A DNA stretch of 64,000 nucleotides, taken from assembly GCF_005146945.1 (NCBI RefSeq), contig NZ_SWMS01000021.1, positions 49,853 to 113,852 of the forward strand. The letters are read 5' to 3'. A program made the position numbers and the translations under genes. The DNA is from Prauserella endophytica (lineage in GTDB: Bacteria > Actinomycetota > Actinomycetes > Mycobacteriales > Pseudonocardiaceae). Positions 16,124 through 24,690 of this stretch are shown here, in pieces (the first letter of the stretch is position 1; each line of letters starts with the position of its first letter). The notes below the pieces were generated by a model. The model was given only the letters and a program-made list of their open reading frames with translations, had not been told where the DNA came from and did no database searches.

Positions 16124-17716
16124 TTAGTTGACGCAGGGCACGTCACCGGCGGTTATCGGCTCGTCGGGCGGGTCATCCTTGCCCTCGTCCTGCGGCGTCT
16201 GCGTGCGGTGCGGGGGCGCGAAGAACTGCGGCTCCTGGCCCGCGTGGTTCGCGGGCGTGGTCCCGGTGGTGGCCGGCTCGAAGTCGGTGCCGAACAGCAC
16301 CTGGAGCTGGCCGGCGGGCACGGTCGCGTCGGGCTCGGCGGCCAGTTCGGTGCCGAGCGCCTGCCGCAGTAGCTCCACCCCCGCCTCGTCGCCGGGCGCG
16401 TACCGCACCACGGTGCTCGCCTGTGGGTCCATTGTGGCCGAACTCTCGCCGAGGAAACCGTGCTGCCGCAACTGTTCCCGCATCTGCTGGCCGAGCTCGT
16501 CGGCTCCCGAGGCGTTGTAGATCTCCACCGTGTAGGCCTCGGCGCCGGGGATGGTCGCGGGGGCGGCAGACCCGTCCGACGGTGTTTCCGTCTCCGTCTC
16601 CGTCTCCGTCTCGTGGGAGATGAGCCCGTCGACGAACCGCCGCACCTCCTGGACGTCGATTTCGAGCACCGAGGCGCCGCCGATCCAGGTGTTGCCGACG
16701 ACGGGGATGGTGCGGAACTCGACGTTGTCGCCGCTGAGGTTGCGCATCTGGGCGGCGAACTGCAGCAGGTCCCAGTCCTCGGAGAGCACCACGGACTTCT
16801 GCACGGCGCCGACGACCTCGCCGATCTTGCCCGGGTCGAACAATACGTCGGTGGAGAGCATCTTGCGGACCAGGCCGGAGAGGAACGCCTGCTGCCGCGC
16901 GATGCGGTCGAGGTCGCCGTTGGGCAGTTCGTAACGCTGCCGGACGAACGCGAGCGCCTGCACACCCTGGATGGTCTGCCTGCCCGCGGGGAGGTTGATG
17001 CCGGAGTTGCGCTCGCGGACCGCTTCGCGCAGGCACACCTCGACGCCGCCGAGCGCCCTGGTCACCTCGTAGAAGCTCGCCAGGTTCACCTCGGCGTAAC
17101 GGTCGATGAGGCCCGGCTTGCCCAGCAGTTGCTCGATGGTGGCGATCAGGTTCCTGCGCCCCGCGACCTTGGCCTCCTCGTCGATCTGCTCCAGATCGGT
17201 GCGGCCCTGTTCCTGCAGGGTCTGGAAGGTGTCGTTGTAGGCGTAGACGAACGCGCTGTTGAGCTTGTGCGTGCCGTAGCCGCCCGCCAGCTCCACCCAG
17301 GAGTCGCGGGGGAACGAGATCGCCGAGGCGCGCGTGCCGTCCTGGGGGATGTGCACGAGGATCATCGTGTCGGTCTGGCGCTCGCCGTTCGCCTCGCCCG
17401 CGTGCAGCCGGTCGAGCACCTCCTGCGGCAGCGGGTTGCCCTGTGCGTCGGTGCGGCTGTCCTGACCGACGAGGAGGATGTCGATCGCCCCGTCGAGCGG
17501 CTCGGCCCGGAGGTTCTCGTCGCCGTCGAACACGTCCGTGGTGGTGACGCCGTCGTTGACGTTGCCGATGAACTGCCAGACGTACCAGGTCAGGGCCAGT
17601 ACGGTGACGGAGAGCAGCGAGATGACGACCTTGCCTCCGCGCAGGGCGAACGTGCCCACACGTCCCCTGCGGGCCACCGTGGGCGCCTCGACCGGTCCCC
17701 GACGCCAGCCGGTCAC
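16124..17716 (-). CDS. LCP family ligase with C-terminal LytR_C domain
   Basis: A 530-residue paralogue of the downstream LCP gene. It has one membrane helix (about 29-51), the LCP domain with ILLVGQDSRTD, AISFPRDSWVELAGG and FVRQRYELPNGDLDRIARQQ, and then a LytR_C domain (about 390-480, TVEIYNASGADELGQQM). A run of alternating Glu-Thr residues just before the LytR_C part is encoded by a 6-bp tandem repeat. It ends VPCVN. GTG 17716 has GGGAGGAG upstream. It is divergent from rfbB, linking wall-glycan ligation to rhamnose synthesis. Confidence 0.92.
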   Translation of the reverse strand: MTGWRRGPVEAPTVARRGRVGTFALRGGKVVISLLSVTVLALTWYVWQFIGNVNDGVTTTDVFDGDENLRAEPLDGAIDILLVGQDSRTDAQGNPLPQEVLDRLHAGEANGERQTDTMILVHIPQDGTRASAISFPRDSWVELAGGYGTHKLNSAFVYAYNDTFQTLQEQGRTDLEQIDEEAKVAGRRNLIATIEQLLGKPGLIDRYAEVNLASFYEVTRALGGVEVCLREAVRERNSGINLPAGRQTIQGVQALAFVRQRYELPNGDLDRIARQQAFLSGLVRKMLSTDVLFDPGKIGEVVGAVQKSVVLSEDWDLLQFAAQMRNLSGDNVEFRTIPVVGNTWIGGASVLEIDVQEVRRFVDGLISHETETETETETPSDGSAAPATIPGAEAYTVEIYNASGADELGQQMREQLRQHGFLGESSATMDPQASTVVRYAPGDEAGVELLRQALGTELAAEPDATVPAGQLQVLFGTDFEPATTGTTPANHAGQEPQFFAPPHRTQTPQDEGKDDPPDEPITAGDVPCVN

Positions 17717-17778
17717 GTGCGCTCCTCCCAGTCGGTCCCAGGATTCACATTACTGATGTACTTGTGAGACGGCCGTTC

Positions 17779-17814
17779 GATCGCGAAACGTTGCCTGATC
17801 GCGAAACGTTGCCT
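17779..17814. repeat. Perfect 18-bp tandem direct repeat upstream of rfbB
   Basis: Two identical copies of an 18-bp unit, GATCGCGAAACGTTGCCT, lie head to tail 66 bp before the rfbB start, in the 164-bp gap shared with the divergent LCP gene. Each unit contains the palindrome AACGTT. It could be a duplicated regulator site; a replication slip is the simple alternative. Confidence 0.8.
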
Positions 17815-17880
17815 GGATGTTGCGTATGCCGGACGGAGCGTCGTGGCAGACTGCGCGGACGACCACGGGAGGAAACAGAC

Positions 17881-18873
17881 ATGCGGGTCCTGGTGACCGG
17901 AGGTGCCGGGTTCATCGGTTCGCACTACGTGCGGCAGGCGCTCTGCGGGGAGTATCCGGCACTGCGGGACGCCGAGATCGTCGTGCTGGACAAGCTGACC
18001 TACGCGGGCAGCGAGACCAATCTCACGCCCGTCGCCGACAGCCCCCGGCTGCGTTTCGTCCGCGGCGACATCTGCGACCCGACCGTGGTCACCGAGGTGA
18101 TGCGCGACGTCGACCTGGTCGTGCACTTCGCCGCGGAGTCCCATGTGGACCGTTCGATCCTCGGTGCAGCGGACTTCGTGCTCACCAACGTCCTCGGCAC
18201 GCAGACCCTGTTGCAGGCGGCGTACGACGCGGGCGTCGGCAAGTTCGTGCACGTCTCGACCGACGAGGTGTACGGCTCGATCGACGAGGGCTCCTGGGCC
18301 GAGGACCACATCCTCGAGCCGAACTCCCCGTACTCGGCGTCGAAGGCGTCGTCGGACCTGCTCGCCCGGTCCTTCCACCGCACCTACGGCCTGCCGGTGT
18401 GCGTCACGCGGTGCTCGAACAACTACGGCCCGTACCAGTTCCCCGAGAAGGTCATCCCCCTCTTCGTGACGAACCTGCTCGACGGGCAGCCCGTGCCGCT
18501 CTACGGTGACGGCCTCAACGTTCGCGACTGGCTGCACGTGGACGACCACTGCCACGGCATCCAGCTGGTCGCCGAGAAGGGAAGGGCCGGCGAGATCTAC
18601 AACATCGGCGGTGGCACGGAACTCACCAACCGCGAGCTGACCGAGCGGCTGCTCGCCGCTGTCGGCGTCGGCTGGGAGATGGTGCGGCCGGTGGAGGACC
18701 GCAAGGGTCACGACCGCCGCTATTCCGTCGACATCACGAAGATCAGTACCGAACTGGGCTACGAGCCCAGGGTCGACTTCACCAGCGGTCTGGCCGACAC
18801 CGTGCGCTGGTACACGGAGAACCGGGCGTGGTGGGAGCCCCTCAAGGGGCGGGCCGCGCTCACGGAAGGGTGA
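17881..18873 (+). CDS. rfbB: dTDP-glucose 4,6-dehydratase
   Basis: A 330-residue extended SDR enzyme that makes dTDP-4-keto-6-deoxyglucose, second step of dTDP-L-rhamnose synthesis (also called rmlB). NAD is bound by TGGAGFIGSH at the N-terminus. The catalytic set is STDE (T127, D128, E129) with Y151 and K155 in YSASK. GGAGGAAA lies 6 bp before ATG 17881, which fixes the start. rfbD follows 6 bp later. The rhamnose serves the arabinogalactan linker and other surface glycans made by genes further along. Confidence 0.97.
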   Translation: MRVLVTGGAGFIGSHYVRQALCGEYPALRDAEIVVLDKLTYAGSETNLTPVADSPRLRFVRGDICDPTVVTEVMRDVDLVVHFAAESHVDRSILGAADFVLTNVLGTQTLLQAAYDAGVGKFVHVSTDEVYGSIDEGSWAEDHILEPNSPYSASKASSDLLARSFHRTYGLPVCVTRCSNNYGPYQFPEKVIPLFVTNLLDGQPVPLYGDGLNVRDWLHVDDHCHGIQLVAEKGRAGEIYNIGGGTELTNRELTERLLAAVGVGWEMVRPVEDRKGHDRRYSVDITKISTELGYEPRVDFTSGLADTVRWYTENRAWWEPLKGRAALTEG

Positions 18874-18879
18874 TCAGTC

Positions 18880-19785
18880 TTGGCGAAACTGGCCTTGTTC
18901 GTACCCGGGGGCAGCGGGCAGCTCGGCCGTGACCTCGCCGCGCTCGCGAACGACGACGTCGACGTGCGCGCCCCCGGCTCGGCCGAGCTGGACGTGACGC
19001 AACCGGGCGCGGTGGTGGAGGCCGTCACGGAGCTGGCGGCCTCGGCCCGCGAGTCGGGCCGGTTCCCCGTCGTGGTCAACGCCGCCGCCTACACCGCGGT
19101 GGACAGGGCCGAGGAGGACGAGGCGAGGGCGTTCGCGGTGAACGCCGACGGGCCGAGGGTGCTCGCGGCCGTGTGCTCGTCTCGCCGCGTGCCGCTGGTG
19201 CACGTCTCCACAGACTACGTCTTCGCAGGCGACGCCGATGCTCCGTACGAACCGGACGCGCCGCTCGGGCCCCGCACCGCCTACGGCCGTACCAAGGCAG
19301 CAGGCGAGGACGCCGTGCTCGGCTCCGGCGCGCAGGCGTGGATCGTGCGCACGGCGTGGGTGTACGGCGCGAACGGTGCCAACTTCGTGAAGACCATGGC
19401 GCGCCTGGAAAAAGAGCGCGACACGCTGTCCGTTGTGGACGACCAGCGTGGGTCGCCGACGTGGTCGGCCGACCTCGCCGCCGGCCTGCTCGAGCTGGCG
19501 GGCCGGATCGCCGAGGGCGACGGCCCCTCGCGGAAGGTGCTGCACTGTACCGGTGCCGGTGACACGACGTGGTGCGGGTTCGCGCGGGCGATCTTCGAGG
19601 AGCTCGGCGCCGACCCGGAGCGCGTGAAGCCGTGCACCACGGAAGAGTTCCCGCGCCCGGCGCCGCGGCCCGCCTACTCGGTGCTGTCCAACGCCGCGTG
19701 GAGCGACGCGGGTCTCACGCCGCTGCGCCCGTGGCGCGACGCCCTGCGCGCCTTCTTCGCCGATCACGCGGCGTCACTGAAGTAG
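18880..19785 (+). CDS. rfbD: dTDP-4-dehydrorhamnose reductase
   Basis: A 301-residue SDR enzyme that completes dTDP-L-rhamnose (also rmlD). It has GGSGQLGRDLA for NADPH, NAAAYTAVDRAE, the STDYVF motif (T111, D112, Y113) and the catalytic pair Y135/K139 in YGRTK. Start is TTG at 18880, right after the rfbB stop, so the two are one operon. rfbA and rfbC are not in the window. A long palindrome follows before the convergent MerR gene. Confidence 0.95.
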   Translation: MAKLALFVPGGSGQLGRDLAALANDDVDVRAPGSAELDVTQPGAVVEAVTELAASARESGRFPVVVNAAAYTAVDRAEEDEARAFAVNADGPRVLAAVCSSRRVPLVHVSTDYVFAGDADAPYEPDAPLGPRTAYGRTKAAGEDAVLGSGAQAWIVRTAWVYGANGANFVKTMARLEKERDTLSVVDDQRGSPTWSADLAAGLLELAGRIAEGDGPSRKVLHCTGAGDTTWCGFARAIFEELGADPERVKPCTTEEFPRPAPRPAYSVLSNAAWSDAGLTPLRPWRDALRAFFADHAASLK

Positions 19786-19798
19786 CGCGCCCCCACTG

Positions 19799-19902
19799 CC
19801 CCCAAGGCCACCTTTGTTGCGCCCACCCGTCTCCCGCCACCACCCGAACGGAGACGCTGCGCGTCGCAGTGTTCGATCAATGCGACAAAGGTGGCCTTGG
19901 GG
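19799..19902. repeat. AAGGCCACC-family palindrome with an enlarged loop
   Basis: Arms of about 21 bp (left from CCCCCAAGGCCACC at 19799, right ending GGTGGCCTTGGGG near 19901) are almost perfectly complementary but are separated by about 60 bp rather than the usual 5. The element fills the gap between convergent rfbD and the MerR gene. Likely a bidirectional terminator or mobile palindromic repeat whose loop has been interrupted. Confidence 0.8.
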
Positions 19903-19906
19903 AGCG

Positions 19907-20599
19907 TTAGGGGGCGATCAGGTGGGTGATGGCGGTGCCTGCGGTGAGTAGCGAAACGGTGCGTTGGGCGATGGTCGTCAGCCGGTCGTGCAGAGTTTCG
20001 GCTAGGTCGTCGAGATCGGCATGCCTGCGTACCGCCTCGATCGTCCGGCGCACGTCCGGGATCCGGTAGCCTGCGGCCCGCAGCGCCGCGGCGATCCGTG
20101 CCTCTCGGATGGCGGCGGGCGGATAGCGCCGCGCTGCCTGCGAGGTGACCCGCTCGGGCACGACGAGCCCCTCCTGCTCCCAGAAGCGCAGCGTGGAGGA
20201 GCGGACTCCGAGCGCGTCGGAGAGCTGGGTGATGGACATGGGCTCCTCGTCCGCCTCCACCGGAGCCTCGGCCTGGATCGCGCGCACCGCTGAGAGGGCC
20301 GCCAGCACGTCCCGGCGTTCCTTCGCGAGGAGGACGTGCAGCTCGGACACGCGCGCGGCCGCCTCCGCGAGCGGTAACGCCCGCACGTCGCGCAGGGTCT
20401 GGCGGGCGACGACCGGGCCGACGGCCGTCGCCAGGGAACGGTAGGCACGCAGCGCCAGCAGGTGCTCGTCGGTGAACTGCCGGTAGCCGTTCGCTCCTCG
20501 GCCGGCTGGAGTGATGACGCCGAGGCGTTCCAGGTCGCGCACCTGCTGGACGGAGTATCCCGAGGCCGTCGCGAGCTGCGCCGTCCGGTAGTGGCTCAC
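19907..20599 (-). CDS. Double MerR-domain transcription regulator
   Basis: A 230-residue regulator with two MerR-type winged helix-turn-helix domains in tandem. The first (about 3-70) reads YRTAQLATASGYSVQQVRDLERLG; the second (about 122-190) reads MSITQLSDALGVRSSTLRFWEQEG. Ordinary MerR proteins have one such domain and dimerise to bind a dyad; two in one chain might bind as a monomer. I start at GTG 20599 (VSHYRTA), 4 bp after GGAGGG. It is divergent from the DUF6194 gene with a 38-bp gap that contains a dyad, so it probably controls that gene and itself. Confidence 0.88.
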   Translation of the reverse strand: MSHYRTAQLATASGYSVQQVRDLERLGVITPAGRGANGYRQFTDEHLLALRAYRSLATAVGPVVARQTLRDVRALPLAEAAARVSELHVLLAKERRDVLAALSAVRAIQAEAPVEADEEPMSITQLSDALGVRSSTLRFWEQEGLVVPERVTSQAARRYPPAAIREARIAAALRAAGYRIPDVRRTIEAVRRHADLDDLAETLHDRLTTIAQRTVSLLTAGTAITHLIAP

Positions 20600-20617
20600 G
20601 AAACCCTCCATAAGCAC

Positions 20618-20635
20618 TTCAACCTCACACTTGAA
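20618..20635. promoter_or_regulatory. TTCAA-N8-TTGAA dyad, probable MerR operator
   Basis: An 18-bp dyad, TTCAACCTCACACTTGAA, lies in the 38-bp gap between the divergent MerR and DUF6194 starts. The gap is too short for two ordinary promoters, so one bound protein could control both genes. The DUF6194 ATG is only 3 bp from the dyad. Confidence 0.5.
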
Positions 20636-20637
20636 CC

Positions 20638-21081
20638 ATGATGATCCAGCAGATCCTCGACACGGTCACTTCGTTCGACGGCGTACTGGTGCTCGCGCCG
20701 GACGCGTCCAGCGGCGCTCCCGAGATCGCGTGGGGTGACTACTTCTTCTACTACGCCCCGGACGGCCGGGTCCCGGCGAACGTGCAACCCTACGGAACGA
20801 TCGTGACGAAGAACTACCCCGGTGACACCGAGTCCGACCTCGAGGCGGAGGACCGGTGGAGGGTGAACATCCACGTCGGCCGAACCGCGCTAGAGCGGCT
20901 CACTGGGCAGGGCGTCACGGACCCCGCGGAGCCCGACGTGGTGCTGCCGCATCCCGTCTACGGCAGGCAGGGATGGATCGCGGTGGTCAACCCCGGTGAG
21001 CGGACGTCGGCGCAGGTGCTCGACCTCCTGCGCGACGCGCACGAGCGGGCCAAGGACCGGGTAGTGCGAAAGCTCGGTTAA
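20638..21081 (+). CDS. DUF6194 family protein
   Basis: A 147-residue soluble protein. FDGVLVLAPDASS, IAWGDYFFYYAPDGRVP and RWRVNIHVGRTALERLTG are the conserved blocks I associate with DUF6194, a family common in Streptomyces and relatives whose function is unknown. It starts at ATG 20638, with another ATG directly after it, and has no upstream ribosome site because the divergent MerR start is so close; a leaderless transcript is likely. Its end overlaps the end of the convergent glycosyltransferase by 4 bp. Confidence 0.8.
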   Translation: MMIQQILDTVTSFDGVLVLAPDASSGAPEIAWGDYFFYYAPDGRVPANVQPYGTIVTKNYPGDTESDLEAEDRWRVNIHVGRTALERLTGQGVTDPAEPDVVLPHPVYGRQGWIAVVNPGERTSAQVLDLLRDAHERAKDRVVRKLG

Positions 21082-22163
21082 CCCTCGACGGCACGGCGGT
21101 ACGCGGCGACCGTGGTCTCGGCGCAACGCCGCCACGTGAAGCTCGCCGCGTGCGCCCTGCGCGTGGCCGCCGTCGACGCGGCGTTGGGCTCCGACACCGC
21201 GGCCCGCAGCTCGGTGGTGAGCCCGTCGACGTCGCCGTACTCGACGAGGTGGGCGAACCCGCCCGACACCTCGCGCAGCGCGGGCACGTCGGTGCACACC
21301 ACGGGCACGTCGCACGCCATGGCCTCCAGCACGGGCAGCCCGAAGCCCTCGTCGCGCGAGGGCAGCACGAGCGCCGACGCACCGGCGACCACGCGCTGCA
21401 GGTCCAGATCGGACAGATAGCCGACGTGTTGGGTGCGTTCGGTCGCCGGGAAGGTGCCGGGGCCCGCGAACACGAGCGGCGGCAGGTCAGCGTCAGCCGT
21501 GTGCGCCTTGAGCAGCCAGTCGAGACCCTTGCGAGGGCCCGCCGCCCCGGCGAACAGCAGGTAATCGCGCGGCAGGCCGAGCCGGTCGCGGATCTGCTGG
21601 CCCGGTGGCCTGCCCGTGAACCAGCCCGCGTCGACACCGAGCGGGGTCACGTCGATCTTCGCGCGGTCGACGTCGAGTCGCTCTGCCACGGCGTCGGCGA
21701 CGGCGGCGGTCGGCGTGCAGATCACGTCGGCGCGCGCCGCTCCGCGCCGCACCAGCTCCGGCAGCTCGGCGTCACCGGGTGCCAGCTCGCCGGGTGCGTC
21801 GAAGAACGCGAGGTCGTGGATGGTGAGCACACCGGCGGCGCGGAACGTGCCGGGCAGCACGAAGTTGGTGCCGTGCACCACGTCGGTGGCGCCTGCGAAC
21901 AGCTCCACCGGAGGGAACGTCGAGCGCAGCCACGTCTTGCGCAGCAGCCGCGCCGCCACCGGCATGCCACGCGCCCGCACGCCGTGCGGCAGCACCGAAC
22001 GGAGCTTGCGCCAGCCCCGCAACGTGAACGCCACGGCGCGGGTGTCCACACCGGACAGTGAGGCCAGCTCCTCGGACAGCGAGGCGGTGTAGCGGCCGAT
22101 GCCGGTCCGGTCGCCGAGCAGGGGAGTGCCGTCGAGCAGCACCCGCAGTTCCCGCCTAGCCAC
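21078..22163 (-). CDS. GT4 family glycosyltransferase
   Basis: A 361-residue GT-B fold transferase. The N-terminal domain opens LRVLLDGTPLLGDRTGIGRY; the C-terminal domain has LLFAGAAGPRKGLDWLL and the donor-binding E-x7-E motif in SRDEGFGLPVLEAMACDVPVV. It probably adds a hexose from an NDP donor to a lipid-linked glycan on the cytoplasmic face. GTG 22163 is chosen because it overlaps the stop of the upstream fusion gene by 8 bp, a normal coupled arrangement. Third gene of a minus-strand set with the GT2-GT4 fusion and a GT2. Confidence 0.88.
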   Translation of the reverse strand: MARRELRVLLDGTPLLGDRTGIGRYTASLSEELASLSGVDTRAVAFTLRGWRKLRSVLPHGVRARGMPVAARLLRKTWLRSTFPPVELFAGATDVVHGTNFVLPGTFRAAGVLTIHDLAFFDAPGELAPGDAELPELVRRGAARADVICTPTAAVADAVAERLDVDRAKIDVTPLGVDAGWFTGRPPGQQIRDRLGLPRDYLLFAGAAGPRKGLDWLLKAHTADADLPPLVFAGPGTFPATERTQHVGYLSDLDLQRVVAGASALVLPSRDEGFGLPVLEAMACDVPVVCTDVPALREVSGGFAHLVEYGDVDGLTTELRAAVSEPNAASTAATRRAHAASFTWRRCAETTVAAYRRAVEG

Positions 22164-24657
22164 GGCGCAGCCCACGCCTGGCGAGCTTCTTGACCCGGCC
22201 GCCCGCACGCCGCGCGAGCTCGACCGGCCCTCCCTCGGCGAGGTACTCCTTCACCAGCGCGAGGTCGCGGCGGACGAGTTCCTTGCCTCGCACCGGTTCC
22301 CCCGGTGCGAGGTCGGCCGCGCCGGGCAGCCGGTCGGCGGCGGGCCGGGGGTCCCGGCAGAACTCCACGAGCGGCTCCAGCACCACCGGCCACGTGTAGC
22401 GCTGAGCGACCCGTTCGATGCGCTCGCGGCACGCCTTCGCGAACTCGGTGTCGTAGAGGCAGCGTTCCAGCGCGTCGGCCAGCGCCTCGGTGTCCTCGGC
22501 CGGGACGACGACGCCCAGCCGTTCCTCGCGCACGAGGTCGGCGAAGGCGTCGCCGTCGGTGGTGACGATCGGCAGCCCCGACCACAGGTAGTCGAGCACC
22601 CGCGTGCGGAAGGCGAACGTGGTCTCGACGTGCTCGAAGTGCGTGGTGACGCCGCAGTCGGCGTCGAGCAGCCAGTTCTGCCGCTCGTCGTAGGGCACCC
22701 ACTGCTCGTTGAAGAAGACGTGCTTGCCGGTGAGCCCGAGCGAGTCCGAGAGGCGGACGGTCCGCGCGCCGATGTCCATCTCTGCGACCTCGGGGTTCGG
22801 GTGCCGCATGCCAAGGAAGACCAGGCGCACGTCGGCGCGGCGGGTGCTCAGCCGCTCGATCGCGCGCACGAGTGTCAGCGGGTCGAACCAGCTGTAGACG
22901 CCGCCCGCCCACAGCACGACGTGGTCGGTCTCGACGATCCCGTCGAGGTTCGCGCGCAGGCCGGGGCCGGTGCGGCGCGGCGCCCTCGGCGAGAGGCCGA
23001 ACGGCACCACCGACAGCAGCGACTGTGTGGTGGGGTCGGCGTCGTAGAGCCGGGGCGTCAGCCTGCCCAGCGCGGCGAGGTGCCCGAGCCAGAAGTGCCG
23101 CTGACGCTGCGAGGCGCACAGGAAGAAGTCACCGCGCTCCAGCTGCGCGTCGAGCACCTTCGTGACGCCGGCCAGGTCGGCGGCCCGCTTGTCGTCGGGC
23201 GCGTCCTTGCCCTGTTCGAGCAGCTCGAGGTGCATCGGGTCGTAGAGGTCGCACACCACGATCTTGTGCGCGTACTCCTTCTTCAGCGCCGGGGCCAGTT
23301 CCAGCACGTGCCCCTGCAGGATCACGATGTCCGCCCACGCGAGCGGCTCGCTCAGGTCACGCCTGCGGGCCGCGCTGACCTGGAACGGCGCGGGCGGCGG
23401 ATCGGCGAGTGGGTTCACGGTCACCAGCCGGACCTCGTGCTCGCCCGAGAGCACCTCGGCGATGTTCCATGCCCTGATGGCGGGGCCTGCCATGCGCTCG
23501 GTGATCGCGTCGCCGGTGATCACGAGGACTCTGCGGCGCTTGCCGAACGCCTGCTCGATGCCGAACGCCGACACGAGGATGTCGTGCGCGGCGAGGTAGC
23601 GCGGCAGCGGATAGGCGGGCTCCAATGCGTTGCGCAGCAACGGAAGCAGGTCGGCATCGGTGCGCACGCGCGCGGCCTGCTCTGCCTCGCGGGCCTCGGC
23701 GAGCGAGGGCAGCAGCTCCACGAACTGGTCGACGGCGAGCACCCCGGCGAGCGTGCTCCTCGGCACAGGCACCGGGCCGGTCTCGGCGGGGCCGACGCCG
23801 CGTTCGAGGTCCAGCTGCGTGGGGTCGAGCTCGCCCCTTGCCGTGGCGCGGCGCACGCTCAGGGCGAGCGCGGCCGGCAGCGCCTTCGCCAGAGTCTCGT
23901 CGGAGAGGTTCTTGTAGAGCGTGCACAACGCGTTGCGCTCCAGCAGGAACGTCTCCCGACCGCTGTCTGGTGTGTCCACTTCGGACATCGTGGCGTGGTG
24001 GCGGTGGTAGGCGAGCGACTCGGGGACGTAGCGCACCCGCCAGCCGCGCAGGTTCAGCCGCCAGCCGAGATCGACGTCCTCGTAGAACATGAAGAACCGC
24101 TCGTCGAACCCGTCCAGCTCGGCGAAGACGCTCGCCCGGACGAACATGGCGGACCCGGTGGCGAAGAGCACGTCCTTGGCGGAGTCGTGCTCGCCGGCCG
24201 GTACGTCGGCGATGGGTGTGCCCGCGTGCCGCTTGTAGCCCATGCCGAACCACGTGAGCCCGCCGTCGACGAAGTCGGTGCCGGTGCCGTCCCAGTCGAG
24301 GACCTTGCTCGCGACGGCGCCGACGGCCGGGTCGTCGCGCAGCGTGGCGACGGCGGCCTCGACCCAGTGCGGGCCGGGGCGGGCGTCGTTGTTGAGGAAC
24401 GCGAGCACGGTGCCCCCGGCGTGCTTCGCGCCGAGGTTGCAGCCCCCTGCGAAGCCGAGGTTGCGGTCCGACTCGATCACCCGCACGCCCGGTGCGGCGG
24501 CCCGGATGCGGGCGGCGTCGCCGCCGGGGGAGGCGTTGTCGACGCAGATGACCTCGAGCCGGGGGTAGTCGTGCTCGGCGAGCGCGCGCAGGCACGTGAT
24601 GGTGTCGTCGGCGCCGCGGTAGTTGACCACGATCACCGAGACCAGCGGTTGTACCAA
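22156..24657 (-). CDS. Bifunctional GT2-GT4 glycosyltransferase fusion
   Basis: An 833-residue protein with two transferases. Residues about 5-250 are a GT2 (GT-A fold) rhamnosyltransferase-like domain: VSVIVVNYRGADDT, VDNASPGG, FLNNDARPGP and FYEDVDLGWRL. Residues about 375-780 are a GT-B domain with VLVITGDAITERMAGPAIR, VLWAGGVYSWFDPL and a C-terminal donor site ending SGLPIVTTDGDAF. One chain could add two sugars in succession. Start is TTG 24657, with GGGGAG 6-7 bp upstream. Downstream GT4 overlaps it. Donors and acceptor unknown; rfbB-rfbD nearby suggests rhamnose. Confidence 0.88.
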   Translation of the reverse strand: MVQPLVSVIVVNYRGADDTITCLRALAEHDYPRLEVICVDNASPGGDAARIRAAAPGVRVIESDRNLGFAGGCNLGAKHAGGTVLAFLNNDARPGPHWVEAAVATLRDDPAVGAVASKVLDWDGTGTDFVDGGLTWFGMGYKRHAGTPIADVPAGEHDSAKDVLFATGSAMFVRASVFAELDGFDERFFMFYEDVDLGWRLNLRGWRVRYVPESLAYHRHHATMSEVDTPDSGRETFLLERNALCTLYKNLSDETLAKALPAALALSVRRATARGELDPTQLDLERGVGPAETGPVPVPRSTLAGVLAVDQFVELLPSLAEAREAEQAARVRTDADLLPLLRNALEPAYPLPRYLAAHDILVSAFGIEQAFGKRRRVLVITGDAITERMAGPAIRAWNIAEVLSGEHEVRLVTVNPLADPPPAPFQVSAARRRDLSEPLAWADIVILQGHVLELAPALKKEYAHKIVVCDLYDPMHLELLEQGKDAPDDKRAADLAGVTKVLDAQLERGDFFLCASQRQRHFWLGHLAALGRLTPRLYDADPTTQSLLSVVPFGLSPRAPRRTGPGLRANLDGIVETDHVVLWAGGVYSWFDPLTLVRAIERLSTRRADVRLVFLGMRHPNPEVAEMDIGARTVRLSDSLGLTGKHVFFNEQWVPYDERQNWLLDADCGVTTHFEHVETTFAFRTRVLDYLWSGLPIVTTDGDAFADLVREERLGVVVPAEDTEALADALERCLYDTEFAKACRERIERVAQRYTWPVVLEPLVEFCRDPRPAADRLPGAADLAPGEPVRGKELVRRDLALVKEYLAEGGPVELARRAGGRVKKLARRGLRRG

Positions 24658-24690
24658 GGTCGCGCTCCCCTTTGTCTGCTTGGTCAGAGC

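Noticed and set aside
16580..16620. Glu-Thr repeat as a possible phase-variable tract in the second LCP gene
   Set aside because: The 6-bp unit keeps the frame whatever the copy number, so it would not switch the gene off.
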